Assembly: GCF_042677145.1 (NCBI RefSeq)
Contig: NZ_JBHTIT010000001.1
Span: 2,232,001-2,296,000 of the forward strand
Direction of reading: 5' to 3'
DNA: 64,000 nucleotides
Source: Perlucidibaca wandonensis
GTDB lineage: Bacteria; Pseudomonadota; Gammaproteobacteria; Pseudomonadales; Moraxellaceae
Both the position numbers and the translations under genes were made by a program. Below the pieces are notes generated by a model, which worked only from the letters and a program-made list of their open reading frames with translations, searched no databases and was not told the origin of the DNA. Below are positions 16,651 to 24,979 of this stretch, piece after piece (the stretch's first letter is position 1; each line of letters begins with the position of its first letter).

Positions 16651-17250
16651 TTACAGGCCAAACCAACGGCGCTCACGAGTTTTGCGAATCTCTTTCTCAT
16701 CCTGAAACTCAACCAAGCCAGTTTTCAAATCCATCATTTTTAATGTGAATTTGTAGTACTGATCGCGCGTGCTGCCATCTTGCTTGGCAATCCCTGATAA
16801 GTTGCCGTAAATCATATAGCGAGCGCCAATTTGTTGGCCCATTTTCACCGATTGGCGCTCATCGACTAGGCCGCTATTGCGCTGATAATCAAATTGGCGC
16901 GCGACTTCGGCGACCACACTCATGTCGACAAAGCGGAAGCGGCCGGACTTAATCAGCTGGGTGCTAATGGTGTCAGTCACCGATTCGGTATCGATGTGTT
17001 CAGCGGTTTTATTGCGGATGGCATCGACAAAAAGCACTGGGCGGCCATCACGGGTGATGTTCATCACGGCCGGCGAGTTGAGCAAGTCATCGACCATTTT
17101 TGCACTGATGAGCTGAAGATCGGTGGAGCCAAAATCGGTATTCACGGTTTCGACTGCGCGAGCATCGCCGTATTGTACTGAGGCGCAGCCGGTAATAGTC
17201 AGTGCCGCTAGTGCTACAGGCAAGCACAGTGCTTTTAAGGGAATATTCAT
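16651..17250 (-). CDS. lpoB: Penicillin-binding protein activator LpoB
   Basis: This 199-residue outer-membrane lipoprotein has a signal peptide ending in TITGC (lipidated Cys22). The globular part contains LLNSPAVMNITRDGRPVLFVDAIRNKT and the C-terminal KFTLKMMDLKTG, matching the LpoB/COG3417 fold. In Escherichia coli LpoB reaches through the periplasm to activate PBP1b; that role is inferred here. No long proline-rich linker is visible after the Cys. It follows the COG3014 lipoprotein gene on the same strand by 25 bp, a conserved pair. The usual third partner (YcfL/DUF1425) is absent. Confidence 0.85.
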   Translation of the reverse strand: MNIPLKALCLPVALAALTITGCASVQYGDARAVETVNTDFGSTDLQLISAKMVDDLLNSPAVMNITRDGRPVLFVDAIRNKTAEHIDTESVTDTISTQLIKSGRFRFVDMSVVAEVARQFDYQRNSGLVDERQSVKMGQQIGARYMIYGNLSGIAKQDGSTRDQYYKFTLKMMDLKTGLVEFQDEKEIRKTRERRWFGL

Positions 17251-17275
17251 TAGTTAACTCCTGGGCATTGCCCGT

Positions 17276-18523
17276 TTATAACGGATAAATCCGACTGTAG
17301 CTGACACGCGGCGAGGTCACCACATGTACCAGTGTGATTTTGCCGGCGCGAACCGGCACAGTGAGTGGCTGCTCGCCAACGATACTGAGGCGATGATCGC
17401 CAGCGCTTACGCGTTGACGTGAGACATAAACCTGCGCTGGCAGATTGCTCCATTGGCGCAAATCAGGGCGCTCGCTAAGTAGGCTATAAATAGTGCCGAG
17501 CAGACCAAGGCCCGGTGACTTTTCATTGAGTTGGCGCTGCAGCTGCTGCTTCGCCACAGCGCGTACGCTAGCCCTGAGCATAATGCCCGGTAACTGCTCG
17601 CGTAATGTGCGCGCGGCGAGGGCATGAGTGTCGACTAAGAGCTCAGCGAGCGGCGACTGACCATCGAGCTGTAAGCTGAGGCGCGCGGCCGGAGTGCTGC
17701 GGTTGGGATAGTACGGAATGCTCACCAGGGTGAAGGCTCGGCTATTGATCAACGGTAGTTGAAACGCGACTTTGTCGGGGATTTCGCCGCGCTCCCAATA
17801 CACCACGATGTCGCCGGCGCTGTTATCTTGATTGAGGCTGAGTGGGCTTGGAGTCGGTGTATTGCGTGGTGTGGGGTCATCGAAGCGTAGGCGTTTTGCT
17901 AAGCGTGAAGTGTCGCTGGCGAGTTGAGCGTTGCTTGGCTGGGCTTGCCAAGCAGCTCGGTAATCGATGAAGGCGTCGGTTAGCGCGTCTTGTGCCTCAT
18001 AAAAAAGACCGGATAAATACAGTGCGCCGGCATGCTGAGTGCTGCTTCGCACGCGCGCAGCAGCATTATCGAGTGCGCCCAGATCAGCATTGCTAGATGG
18101 CACTAGCTCGCCGCCTTCGCGCTCGGCCTCACTGATTTTTTCGGCATAGGCTAACGCCTGCGTGCGTTGCCATGCATCAGCTCTACGCAGCTCAACGGCG
18201 GCGGCTTGTGGCTGTGCCAAAGCGAGATAATTCAGCGCTTGATAGCTGTGTAAAAACAGTCGCTCATAAGGCGCAACCCGATAGCGCCGCAAGTTGTCAT
18301 TGCTGACTAAGGCCGCGCCCGTGCGTGCAGAGTCGCCGGCTGAGATGAGCGCGCGTTCATCATCAGCGGCAATAGCTGTTATAGCTTTGGCAAACGCTGC
18401 TTCGCTTTGTGTCGGCTCACCGGCGAGCATGGCTTGGCGGCCATCTTGCAAAGGCGAGAGCACGCCCAGCGTGGAGCAGGCGCCGAGCCAAGCGCTAAAT
18501 AATAAGGTGAGCAATACGCGCAT
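17276..18523 (-). CDS. COG3014 family lipoprotein, LpoB-associated
   Basis: This 415-residue predicted lipoprotein has a short signal peptide ending in LGAC (Cys16). The N-terminal half is helical and TPR-like, with several Ala/Leu-rich helices (YERLFLHSYQALNYLAL). The C-terminal half is a beta-rich domain. The order with lpoB is widely conserved, and the family is annotated only as COG3014. A role with LpoB in peptidoglycan synthesis is suggested by linkage alone. It is divergent from the large lipoprotein gene at 18687, across a 163-bp gap with a long inverted repeat. Confidence 0.75.
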   Translation of the reverse strand: MRVLLTLLFSAWLGACSTLGVLSPLQDGRQAMLAGEPTQSEAAFAKAITAIAADDERALISAGDSARTGAALVSNDNLRRYRVAPYERLFLHSYQALNYLALAQPQAAAVELRRADAWQRTQALAYAEKISEAEREGGELVPSSNADLGALDNAAARVRSSTQHAGALYLSGLFYEAQDALTDAFIDYRAAWQAQPSNAQLASDTSRLAKRLRFDDPTPRNTPTPSPLSLNQDNSAGDIVVYWERGEIPDKVAFQLPLINSRAFTLVSIPYYPNRSTPAARLSLQLDGQSPLAELLVDTHALAARTLREQLPGIMLRASVRAVAKQQLQRQLNEKSPGLGLLGTIYSLLSERPDLRQWSNLPAQVYVSRQRVSAGDHRLSIVGEQPLTVPVRAGKITLVHVVTSPRVSYSRIYPL

Positions 18524-18609
18524 GAGTACCTCTTTTCAGGGGGCTAGTATGGCTCGCTGTGCTATGCGATGCGAATACACAAGAAATCAATTTGCACACG
18601 AGACAAATA

Positions 18610-18643
18610 ACGCAGTCGAAACATATATAGGTTGCGACTGCGT
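18610..18643. promoter_or_regulatory. Long inverted repeat in divergent intergenic region
   Basis: ACGCAGTCG and CGACTGCGT form a perfect 9-bp inverted repeat. After one mismatch, AAC/GTT adds three further pairs, leaving the loop ATATATAG. It lies 44 bp before the start of the lipoprotein hydrolase gene and 87 bp before the COG3014 gene. The AT-rich centre could hold a -10 element. It may be an operator for a dimeric repressor or an RNA hairpin. There is no T-run, so it is not a typical terminator. Confidence 0.5.
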
Positions 18644-18686
18644 AATCATGTAAAATCGCCAAATAAGAAAAATAATAGGTGTCGCT

Positions 18687-21353
18687 ATGACAACGCTCCG
18701 CTCAAGCACGGGTTTATTTTCCCATATCGTAAAAATTACCGCCGCCAGCTGTTTGGCTCTCGGGCTAATGGCCTGTGGTGAGAGTAAAAATGCGGTATTT
18801 TCGTTTGTCGATAACGTAACGGATCCAGGTGTAGGCCAAGGCCCAGAGATCCCCGTTCCTGGGCCCGAATTCAAGCCTACACGCTACGACTATGCCAACC
18901 GCTGTGTTGCGCTGCAGTCGCCATCCGATGGCCGTTTTGTCACGCTAGAAAATGGCCAGCTTAGTGCTACCGCCGCAACGTTGAGCGCATCTGAGCCCTT
19001 CTACTTTAAGCCCTCATCATTGGGGAGCTATTTGCTCTATAGCCGAGGCAAACAGCTTGTATCTGGCTCCGGCTTAAGTGCTTTGAGTGCTGCAAGCGAC
19101 AACAATGTGTTCAGCTTGCGCGTCGCGGGCGATGCCACGAATTATCCACAAGCGATGGCCTACGATACAGAGCCACAGCCAAGCGACATTACAAAGTATC
19201 GTCAGTTCAATGATCCTCTGGTGCAGGGCGATCGTTACGTATTTTCGCAAGCCAAAACGATGAAGCAGCTGAGCGTGGCCAATGACGGCAAGTTGGCTTT
19301 AGTAGCCGCAGGTGATGACCCTGCTCAGCAATTCGCACTTGTGCCAGCCACTGGTTGTGCAGAGTTCCCAGAAGCACATGACAATACCGTGGGTGACACT
19401 TTCAAAGGCCAAACCTCCGATGGCTCAGTGCTAGGCATGGCCGATGTGCACGTGCACTTAAGCGCTACGACCTTTTTGGGTGGTGCTGAGCATGGATCAC
19501 CTTTCCATCGTTTTGGGGTCACACATGCACTTAGTGACTGTGCCGAAACTCATGGGCCGAATGGCTTTCTTGATTTAGTCGGCAGCTTATTTGTCAGTGA
19601 TTTTGATGGCCATGACACCGCCGGTTGGCCGACTCATGTCGACTGGCCAGCTCGAGCAAACTTGACGCATGAAGCGATTTATTGGAAATGGGTTGAGCGT
19701 GCATGGAAGTCAGGTTTACGCATCATGGTTAATGATGTAGTAGAGAATGAAACCTTGTGCGAGTTGCAGCGCAATGTCACGCGCCAGCCCCTGCGCGACT
19801 GTAATGAAATGAATAATGCGACCAATCAAATCGGCACACTGTATGCGCTGCAGGATTATGTTGATGCCCAGTATGGTGGTCGCGGAAAAGGTTTCTTCCG
19901 TATTGTTTTAAGCCCTGAAGAGGCGCGAAATGTTGTGTCGGATGGCAAGCTGGCGGTAGTCATTGGCATTGAAATATCCAACGTGCTCAACTGCAAAATC
20001 AACTACAACCCGCTGCGCCAGCAACAACCATTTCAAGAAACCGGTACTGGCCTGACCGAAAATAGCTATGCCTGCGATAAAGAAGAAGTAGTGGCGCAGC
20101 TCGATCGATTAACCAGTCTCGGCGTACGGCAAATCATCACCATTCATGAGTTCGACAACGCCTTCGGCGGTAACGGAATTTTCGATGGCATGATTTTAAA
20201 CATCGGTAATCGTGAAAACTCCGGTGGTATTCCATCCAAAGAAATTAATGCGCTCGTGGGTGTACTTGGTAATCCATCACAAACGTCACCGCTAGGCTTT
20301 TTGCAAACCACTGAGCGCCCGACAGGTGAGTTTTGGACAACCTACGACTGTCCAGAGGAAGGTCAGGAAGGATTTTCCGGCTATCTTTTTGGTAGCAGTG
20401 GTGGTGCGAAAATGACCAGTATCAGTCCTACTGTTTTATTTGATGTTGGTGGTATTGATAGCCCATTGGGTGCGTTAGGAATTAGCGATCCGCTCTGCCC
20501 ATACCTCGGCCAAGGTTTCCGCCCTGGCGGGGCGTTAGCTTGTTATCCCGCGAAAAAGCAATGTAATGCACGTTGGCTAACGCCGATGGGTCTGTTTGCC
20601 TTCCAAGAAATGATGCGTCGTGGTCTGATATTCGACATCGACCATTTGGAGTTAGAGATTAAGTCACAGGTGTTGGAGCTTGCTGAGGCTCAGCCTAAAA
20701 ACTACCCCTTAATTTCAACCCATGGCACTTTTGGTGGCACCAGTAACAACCAAGCTGAGCGTATCTTAAAGGGTGGCGGATTTATTTTTCCAAGCCTCGG
20801 TAATGGCCCAAGCTTGATTAAAGAAATCAAAGAGCTGCGCACAGTGTGGTCTAAGCTGCCTGAGCCTAGGCCTTTATTCAGCATGGGTTTTGGCACCGAC
20901 ACCAATGGTTTATCGGCGCAAGCCAGCCCACGTAGCAATATCGCTAAAGGCAAAGAGGTAACGTACCCCTACCGCTTATTTGATAATGAATTTATGAGTA
21001 AGCTGCCAGCCATGCAAGCGCTCAAGCCGCTGAGTGTGCGTTTTGATCAGCCAGAAGAGCGCGATGATCAGGGCCGTGGTCGTACGTGGAGTTTAGATGA
21101 GGATGGCAGCGCCCATTACGGAATGATGAGCGGTTTTGTGCGTGAGGTTCAGCTTGAGGGCAGTGCGCAAGATTTGCAGGATGTATTTAACTCAGCTGAG
21201 GGTTTTTTGCGCACTTGGGAGCGGACAGAACAATCAAAAGAGGCCATTATTAAAGCCCAAGGGCCGGCAACGCCTGAAGGTGTATTGCGGGCTGCCCCAG
21301 TGTCCAGTAGCCCATTGGGGCCATTACGAGCATTGTTGCCTTTGCCTATCTAA
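18687..21353 (+). CDS. Large lipoprotein, metal-dependent hydrolase (peptidase M19-like)
   Basis: This 888-residue predicted lipoprotein has a signal peptide ending in LMAC (Cys30). Residues about 70-235 form a beta-rich domain with fascin/beta-trefoil-like spacing (ALQSPSDGRFVTLENGQL, FYFKPSSLGSYLLYSRGKQL). The remaining region begins with MADVHVHL (D253, H255, H257), the metal-binding start of amidohydrolase and M19 dipeptidase barrels. It later has DIDHLE, STHGTFGG and GFGTDTNGL, which recall the M19 end motif. Substrate unknown. An AGGTG element precedes the ATG. The stop is 9 bp before the alpha/beta hydrolase start, so the two share an operon. Confidence 0.7.
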   Translation: MTTLRSSTGLFSHIVKITAASCLALGLMACGESKNAVFSFVDNVTDPGVGQGPEIPVPGPEFKPTRYDYANRCVALQSPSDGRFVTLENGQLSATAATLSASEPFYFKPSSLGSYLLYSRGKQLVSGSGLSALSAASDNNVFSLRVAGDATNYPQAMAYDTEPQPSDITKYRQFNDPLVQGDRYVFSQAKTMKQLSVANDGKLALVAAGDDPAQQFALVPATGCAEFPEAHDNTVGDTFKGQTSDGSVLGMADVHVHLSATTFLGGAEHGSPFHRFGVTHALSDCAETHGPNGFLDLVGSLFVSDFDGHDTAGWPTHVDWPARANLTHEAIYWKWVERAWKSGLRIMVNDVVENETLCELQRNVTRQPLRDCNEMNNATNQIGTLYALQDYVDAQYGGRGKGFFRIVLSPEEARNVVSDGKLAVVIGIEISNVLNCKINYNPLRQQQPFQETGTGLTENSYACDKEEVVAQLDRLTSLGVRQIITIHEFDNAFGGNGIFDGMILNIGNRENSGGIPSKEINALVGVLGNPSQTSPLGFLQTTERPTGEFWTTYDCPEEGQEGFSGYLFGSSGGAKMTSISPTVLFDVGGIDSPLGALGISDPLCPYLGQGFRPGGALACYPAKKQCNARWLTPMGLFAFQEMMRRGLIFDIDHLELEIKSQVLELAEAQPKNYPLISTHGTFGGTSNNQAERILKGGGFIFPSLGNGPSLIKEIKELRTVWSKLPEPRPLFSMGFGTDTNGLSAQASPRSNIAKGKEVTYPYRLFDNEFMSKLPAMQALKPLSVRFDQPEERDDQGRGRTWSLDEDGSAHYGMMSGFVREVQLEGSAQDLQDVFNSAEGFLRTWERTEQSKEAIIKAQGPATPEGVLRAAPVSSSPLGPLRALLPLPI

Positions 21354-21362
21354 GGAGTGAGT

Positions 21363-22331
21363 GTGACCAGCTTTACGCCGACAGCCGCGCGCCGCGCACT
21401 AAAACCATTGGATTTAGACGTGCGTGCGCCATGGCCTGAGGCCTTGGCAGATTACGCTCGATTTTATGGCCTAGACCGATTGAGCCTTGAGGCGCCACAC
21501 CCTACGCGCCATGACATCGGCACGATTGAGGCGTGGGGCTATGACATTGCCACGCAGGTATTTCTGCCGGAAGCACCGATAAAGCCACGCGGTACATTGC
21601 TGATTTTGCACGGCTACTTTGACCATGCGGGTTTATTTACTCACCCCATTCGTGTCGGGTTAGCGCAAGGTTACGCGGTGGTGGTTATCGACTTGCCTGG
21701 CCACGGCTTATCGTCAGGTAAGCCTAGCGAAATTGACGACTTCAGCCATTACCAGGAAGTATTGCGCGATCTTATTGCGGTGCTTTCGCCGCAATTGCCC
21801 AAGCCTTGGGTGGCGGTCGGCCAGAGTACGGGTGGCGGAATTTTGTTTGATCATATTTTATCGTCATTGGCCAATGGCCAGCGCCCATACTTCGCACGTG
21901 TGCAGCTCTGGGCGCCGCTAGTCCGCATCACCAAATGGCGTCAAGTCACTACCGCCTATACGCTATTAGGCCGTTTTAAGCGCAGTGTTCCTCGCCACTT
22001 TAAGCACAGTAGCCATGACCCTGAGTTTATTGATTTGATCTGGCATAAAGACCCCTTTCAGCTGCGCGAAGTTCCGCTGAAATGGGTTGGAGCGATGATA
22101 CGCTGGGATAAGCATTTACAATCTTTGCCGGCATGCCGCTACCCCATTTCGCTTGTACAGGGCGAAGCCGATGACACCGTGGACTGGCGCTATAACCTAG
22201 GTTTTATCGAGAAAAGAACGTATGTGGAGCGCGCCATCATGGTGCCAGGTGCAGGCCATCATTTGGCTAATGAGAGTGATGAGTATCGACAACCGGTGTT
22301 GTCAGCTTTAGTGCGTCATGTGCTAATCTGA
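21363..22331 (+). CDS. Alpha/beta hydrolase (lysophospholipase-like)
   Basis: This 322-residue serine hydrolase has an oxyanion region LLILHGYFDH, a nucleophile elbow GQSTGGG, a late Asp in GEADDTVDW and the catalytic His in GAGHHLANE. The GTG at 21363 is chosen because the AAGGAG element lies 5 bp before it; an in-frame GTG at 21357 overlaps that element. It follows the lipoprotein hydrolase by 9 bp. No signal peptide is visible, so it is probably cytosolic. An ester or lysophospholipid substrate is a family-level guess. Confidence 0.82.
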   Translation: MTSFTPTAARRALKPLDLDVRAPWPEALADYARFYGLDRLSLEAPHPTRHDIGTIEAWGYDIATQVFLPEAPIKPRGTLLILHGYFDHAGLFTHPIRVGLAQGYAVVVIDLPGHGLSSGKPSEIDDFSHYQEVLRDLIAVLSPQLPKPWVAVGQSTGGGILFDHILSSLANGQRPYFARVQLWAPLVRITKWRQVTTAYTLLGRFKRSVPRHFKHSSHDPEFIDLIWHKDPFQLREVPLKWVGAMIRWDKHLQSLPACRYPISLVQGEADDTVDWRYNLGFIEKRTYVERAIMVPGAGHHLANESDEYRQPVLSALVRHVLI

Positions 22332-22387
22332 CCACGGTTATTTTCAAAGCATGTGCGCTTAACCGCCCATTATTTAGAGAGGTATTT

Positions 22388-22819
22388 ATGCCAGCAAATC
22401 GTGTTGATATAGTTCAAAACTTCCCCTTTTCAGTCGATAAGCTTTACAGCTATTTGAGCGACCACGAAAACTTAGGCCTGATCTTGCCGGCAAAAATTCG
22501 CCGTATTAAAGATGGCAAGGCTGGCGTTAACGGTGTCGGCTCAGTTCGCAAGCTGACGCTGCCCGGCGGTGTGTCTTTGGAAGAAACGGTTACCAAGGCT
22601 GAGAAAAATAAGCTGATTGAATACACCATTACCCGTGGCGGCTTCCCGGTGAAAAACCATTTGGGCATCATGCGTTTTTCTGGCGATAACAAATCATCGC
22701 ACTTGCACTACACCATCGATTTTGACTCAGCGTTGCCTGGTACAGGCTGGCTAGTGAAGCTGGCGCTGGGTTCGCCTATTCGTGCTGGTTTGAAGAAGCT
22801 GGTGAAGCAAGGTCTGTAA
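22388..22819 (+). CDS. SRPBCC family (START-like) protein
   Basis: The 143-residue protein has the START/Bet v1-like pattern: an N-terminal strand and helix (VDIVQNFPFSVDKLYSYLSD), a central GVGSVRKLTLPGG strand pair, and a long C-terminal helix. Such proteins bind hydrophobic ligands in a cavity. AGAGAGG precedes the ATG. It lies 56 bp after the alpha/beta hydrolase and is followed by a strong terminator, so it closes the 18.7-22.8 kb unit. Ligand unknown. Confidence 0.78.
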   Translation: MPANRVDIVQNFPFSVDKLYSYLSDHENLGLILPAKIRRIKDGKAGVNGVGSVRKLTLPGGVSLEETVTKAEKNKLIEYTITRGGFPVKNHLGIMRFSGDNKSSHLHYTIDFDSALPGTGWLVKLALGSPIRAGLKKLVKQGL

Positions 22820-22862
22820 TTAGCCTGGCTGTATAATCAGCTAATGCTTTGTAAGTGCAGTT

Positions 22863-22890
22863 AAAAAAGGCTCCGATAAGGAGCCTTTTT
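22863..22890. terminator. Bidirectional terminator after SRPBCC gene
   Basis: AAAAAAGGCTCC-GATAA-GGAGCCTTTTTT forms a 6-bp GC stem with an A-run before and a T-run after. It lies between convergent genes and can serve both strands. Confidence 0.9.
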
Positions 22891-22912
22891 TATTGTCAAA
22901 AATCATCAGCGA

Positions 22913-24106
22913 TTAGTTAGTCGAAGCGATGCCGACGAGCAGCTCAAGTCGGCCAGGGCGAACGCGGACATCGCGGATCTCAAACTGATTGACCAGCTGC
23001 ATCAGTAGCTCTTGGCTGCCGATTAACGTGCTCAAGCCGGGTAGTGAGGCGAACTCCGTGAGGTTTGACAGTTTATCGACCATCCATGAGCGATTTTGCA
23101 GCAAGCCGCCAAGGTCGGACTCTTGTAGATTGATGCGCCAAAGTCGTGGGCCTTCACGCTCCACGCCAGGAATATCTTGCATGAGTTGATTTACAGGTGA
23201 CTTGGTCGGCAGTCGATTGGCAACAAAAAATGCGCCACGCCCTACCTGTTTCGTCATCCAGTTGGCGACAAAGTTGGTTTGTCTAAACTGCGCATCAAGT
23301 GTCTCGTCAACTTGCCGCACGCGAATATATTGGGCATTGCGTGAGACTTTGCATTCCAAGACATCGAATTTCAGTTCGATGGTGTAGACGAGTCGGTTGT
23401 GGTGGCCGTCGATGGCGACAGTAACGCGATCATCGCCACAATAAATAGCGAGATAGTCGACGCTGGCATGGCGGTCGGCAAGGTTGCGCATCTGCTTATT
23501 GATCAGTGCTTCTGGTAGTGGCAGCGTAATGGTCGACTTGCGAAGATAGGCTTGTGCCATTTGTAGAGCGACTTCGCGTGCCATTTGGCCGGCAGCTTTG
23601 GCAGAGTCGTTGGCCAGCTTTGCGGTCATTTTGGCGCCATCTTCGGCAAGTTGAGCAACAACCTGCGCGCTTCGCGAGGCTCGTTGCAGCGCATTACGCG
23701 CACTTTCATTGGCCATTTCGGCGGCACTTTTTGCAGTTTCACTGGCCATGCTGGCAACCTCCTTAGCAGCTTCTGTTGCAACATAGCGTGCTTGCTCAGC
23801 AGCACCACGAGCGGTGCCCATAACGCGCATGGCGGACATGCGGACATCGTCAGCGGCATCGAATAGCGACCGATTTTTGCGTACGGGCGGCGGCTCTATA
23901 ACGACAGGCTCAGGTTCAATTTCAGCGATAGCTTCTACTTCAGGAGGCTCAATCGTGGGCTTTTTGGCCGGAGCTTTCGTCTTTGGAGTCGCAACTTGTG
24001 CGCTAGGCTTTTGCACTGAGCCGGCCGCTGCCTTTGTCGTTTTCACGGCAGGCTTAGTCGCAGCATTACTGCGTGGCTTTTTTTCGGCATTGGCGTCATC
24101 AGTCAT
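22913..24106 (-). CDS. Hendecad-repeat (LEA-like) protein with uncharacterised C-terminal domain
   Basis: This 397-residue protein has three parts. Residues 1-90 are Lys/Ala/Pro rich and probably disordered. Residues 92-190 are nine consecutive 11-residue units, each starting with Ala; eight of the nine also have Ala at position 8 (for example AKEVASMASET, AKSAAEMANES, AKMTAKLANDS). Residues about 191-397 form a mixed globular domain ending in VRPGRLELLVGI. The repeat period is that of group 3 LEA and apolipoprotein-like amphipathic helices that lie on membranes or form hendecad coils. I do not recognise the C-terminal domain; its strand pattern recalls lipid-binding DUF2993-like folds only loosely. 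No signal peptide. It is probably monocistronic, 30 bp after the nitroreductase gene. Confidence 0.72.
   Translation of the reverse strand: MTDDANAEKKPRSNAATKPAVKTTKAAAGSVQKPSAQVATPKTKAPAKKPTIEPPEVEAIAEIEPEPVVIEPPPVRKNRSLFDAADDVRMSAMRVMGTARGAAEQARYVATEAAKEVASMASETAKSAAEMANESARNALQRASRSAQVVAQLAEDGAKMTAKLANDSAKAAGQMAREVALQMAQAYLRKSTITLPLPEALINKQMRNLADRHASVDYLAIYCGDDRVTVAIDGHHNRLVYTIELKFDVLECKVSRNAQYIRVRQVDETLDAQFRQTNFVANWMTKQVGRGAFFVANRLPTKSPVNQLMQDIPGVEREGPRLWRINLQESDLGGLLQNRSWMVDKLSNLTEFASLPGLSTLIGSQELLMQLVNQFEIRDVRVRPGRLELLVGIASTN
23537..23833 (-). repeat. Nine tandem 11-codon repeats in hendecad protein
   Basis: Codons 92-190 can be written as nine 11-residue lines without gaps. All nine begin with Ala and eight have Ala at position 8. 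Charged residues fill positions 2 and 10 in most lines. The repeat is conserved in protein pattern but the DNA units have diverged, so it is old and not a recent tandem duplication. Confidence 0.8.
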
Positions 24107-24136
24107 GATGAATCGCTCCTCAGTAATGGGCTTGGC

Positions 24137-24856
24137 CTAAACCGAGGCCTCGGAAAATGTGACTGGAGCATTATTAAATTGCACGCTTTCGCTCAGTGGC
24201 GCTCGCACGGTTCGCGTCGCATTGGCTGAAATACTTGGATCTTCGTAGCCAAACGAAATGCCAAAGAGAATCTGTATGTCATCATTGATGCCGAAGGCTT
24301 GGCGCACATCATTTGGATAATAGCCCATTGAGCCCTGAGCGCAGCTGCCTAAACCGTGTGCGTGCATGGACAGCATCAATGTTTGCGCATACATACCAAC
24401 ATCAAGTGCCATTGGGATGCCATAACTTTTATCCATGCCAATAAAGCAGACGTGCGGCGCATCGAAAAACTCGAAGTTGCGCAGAGTGGCTTTCATGCGG
24501 CCAAGCTTATCTTCTCTGGCAATACCCATTGCGCCATAGAGTGCCGCCGCACAGGCATATTGGCGGTTTTTGTGCTCACCTGAAGTCGATGGCATAAAGC
24601 CAATATCGGGCGTCATGGCGCGGCCAGTCATTGCGCCCGTGCTCATGCGCTCACGCAAGCTGTCGCGAGTAGCGCCGGAGGCGACATAAACCTGCCAAGG
24701 TTGCACATTGCAGTTTGAAGGCGCAGCTTGGGCTAGTTCGAATACTGAGCGAAGAACACTCTCGGGAACTGCAGTGTTTAAGTAACCGCGTACAGATCGA
24801 CGCTGAGTTATTGCATCTAACACGGATAGGGTTTGCGGTGAGGCACTGCTTGTCAT
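24137..24856 (-). CDS. Nitroreductase family protein
   Basis: This 239-residue FMN-dependent oxidoreductase carries the N-terminal RRSVRGYLNTAVPE phosphate-binding segment, APSNCNVQPWQVYV and the C-terminal FGISFGYED region. Members reduce nitro compounds, quinones or other small molecules with NAD(P)H; the physiological substrate is unknown. It is divergent from the PAS histidine kinase across a 123-bp gap. The stop is 30 bp from the hendecad gene start on the same strand. Confidence 0.88.
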   Translation of the reverse strand: MTSSASPQTLSVLDAITQRRSVRGYLNTAVPESVLRSVFELAQAAPSNCNVQPWQVYVASGATRDSLRERMSTGAMTGRAMTPDIGFMPSTSGEHKNRQYACAAALYGAMGIAREDKLGRMKATLRNFEFFDAPHVCFIGMDKSYGIPMALDVGMYAQTLMLSMHAHGLGSCAQGSMGYYPNDVRQAFGINDDIQILFGISFGYEDPSISANATRTVRAPLSESVQFNNAPVTFSEASV

Positions 24857-24979
24857 AAACGATCCTTAGGGGTATTGGTAATGATGTGCTGTTACAGCGT
24901 TTTACCTTATGACAACACGCTTGCACAGCACTGCAGTCGCTGTGGTTGATAATCTACATCTCTATCACGAGCCAGGCTA

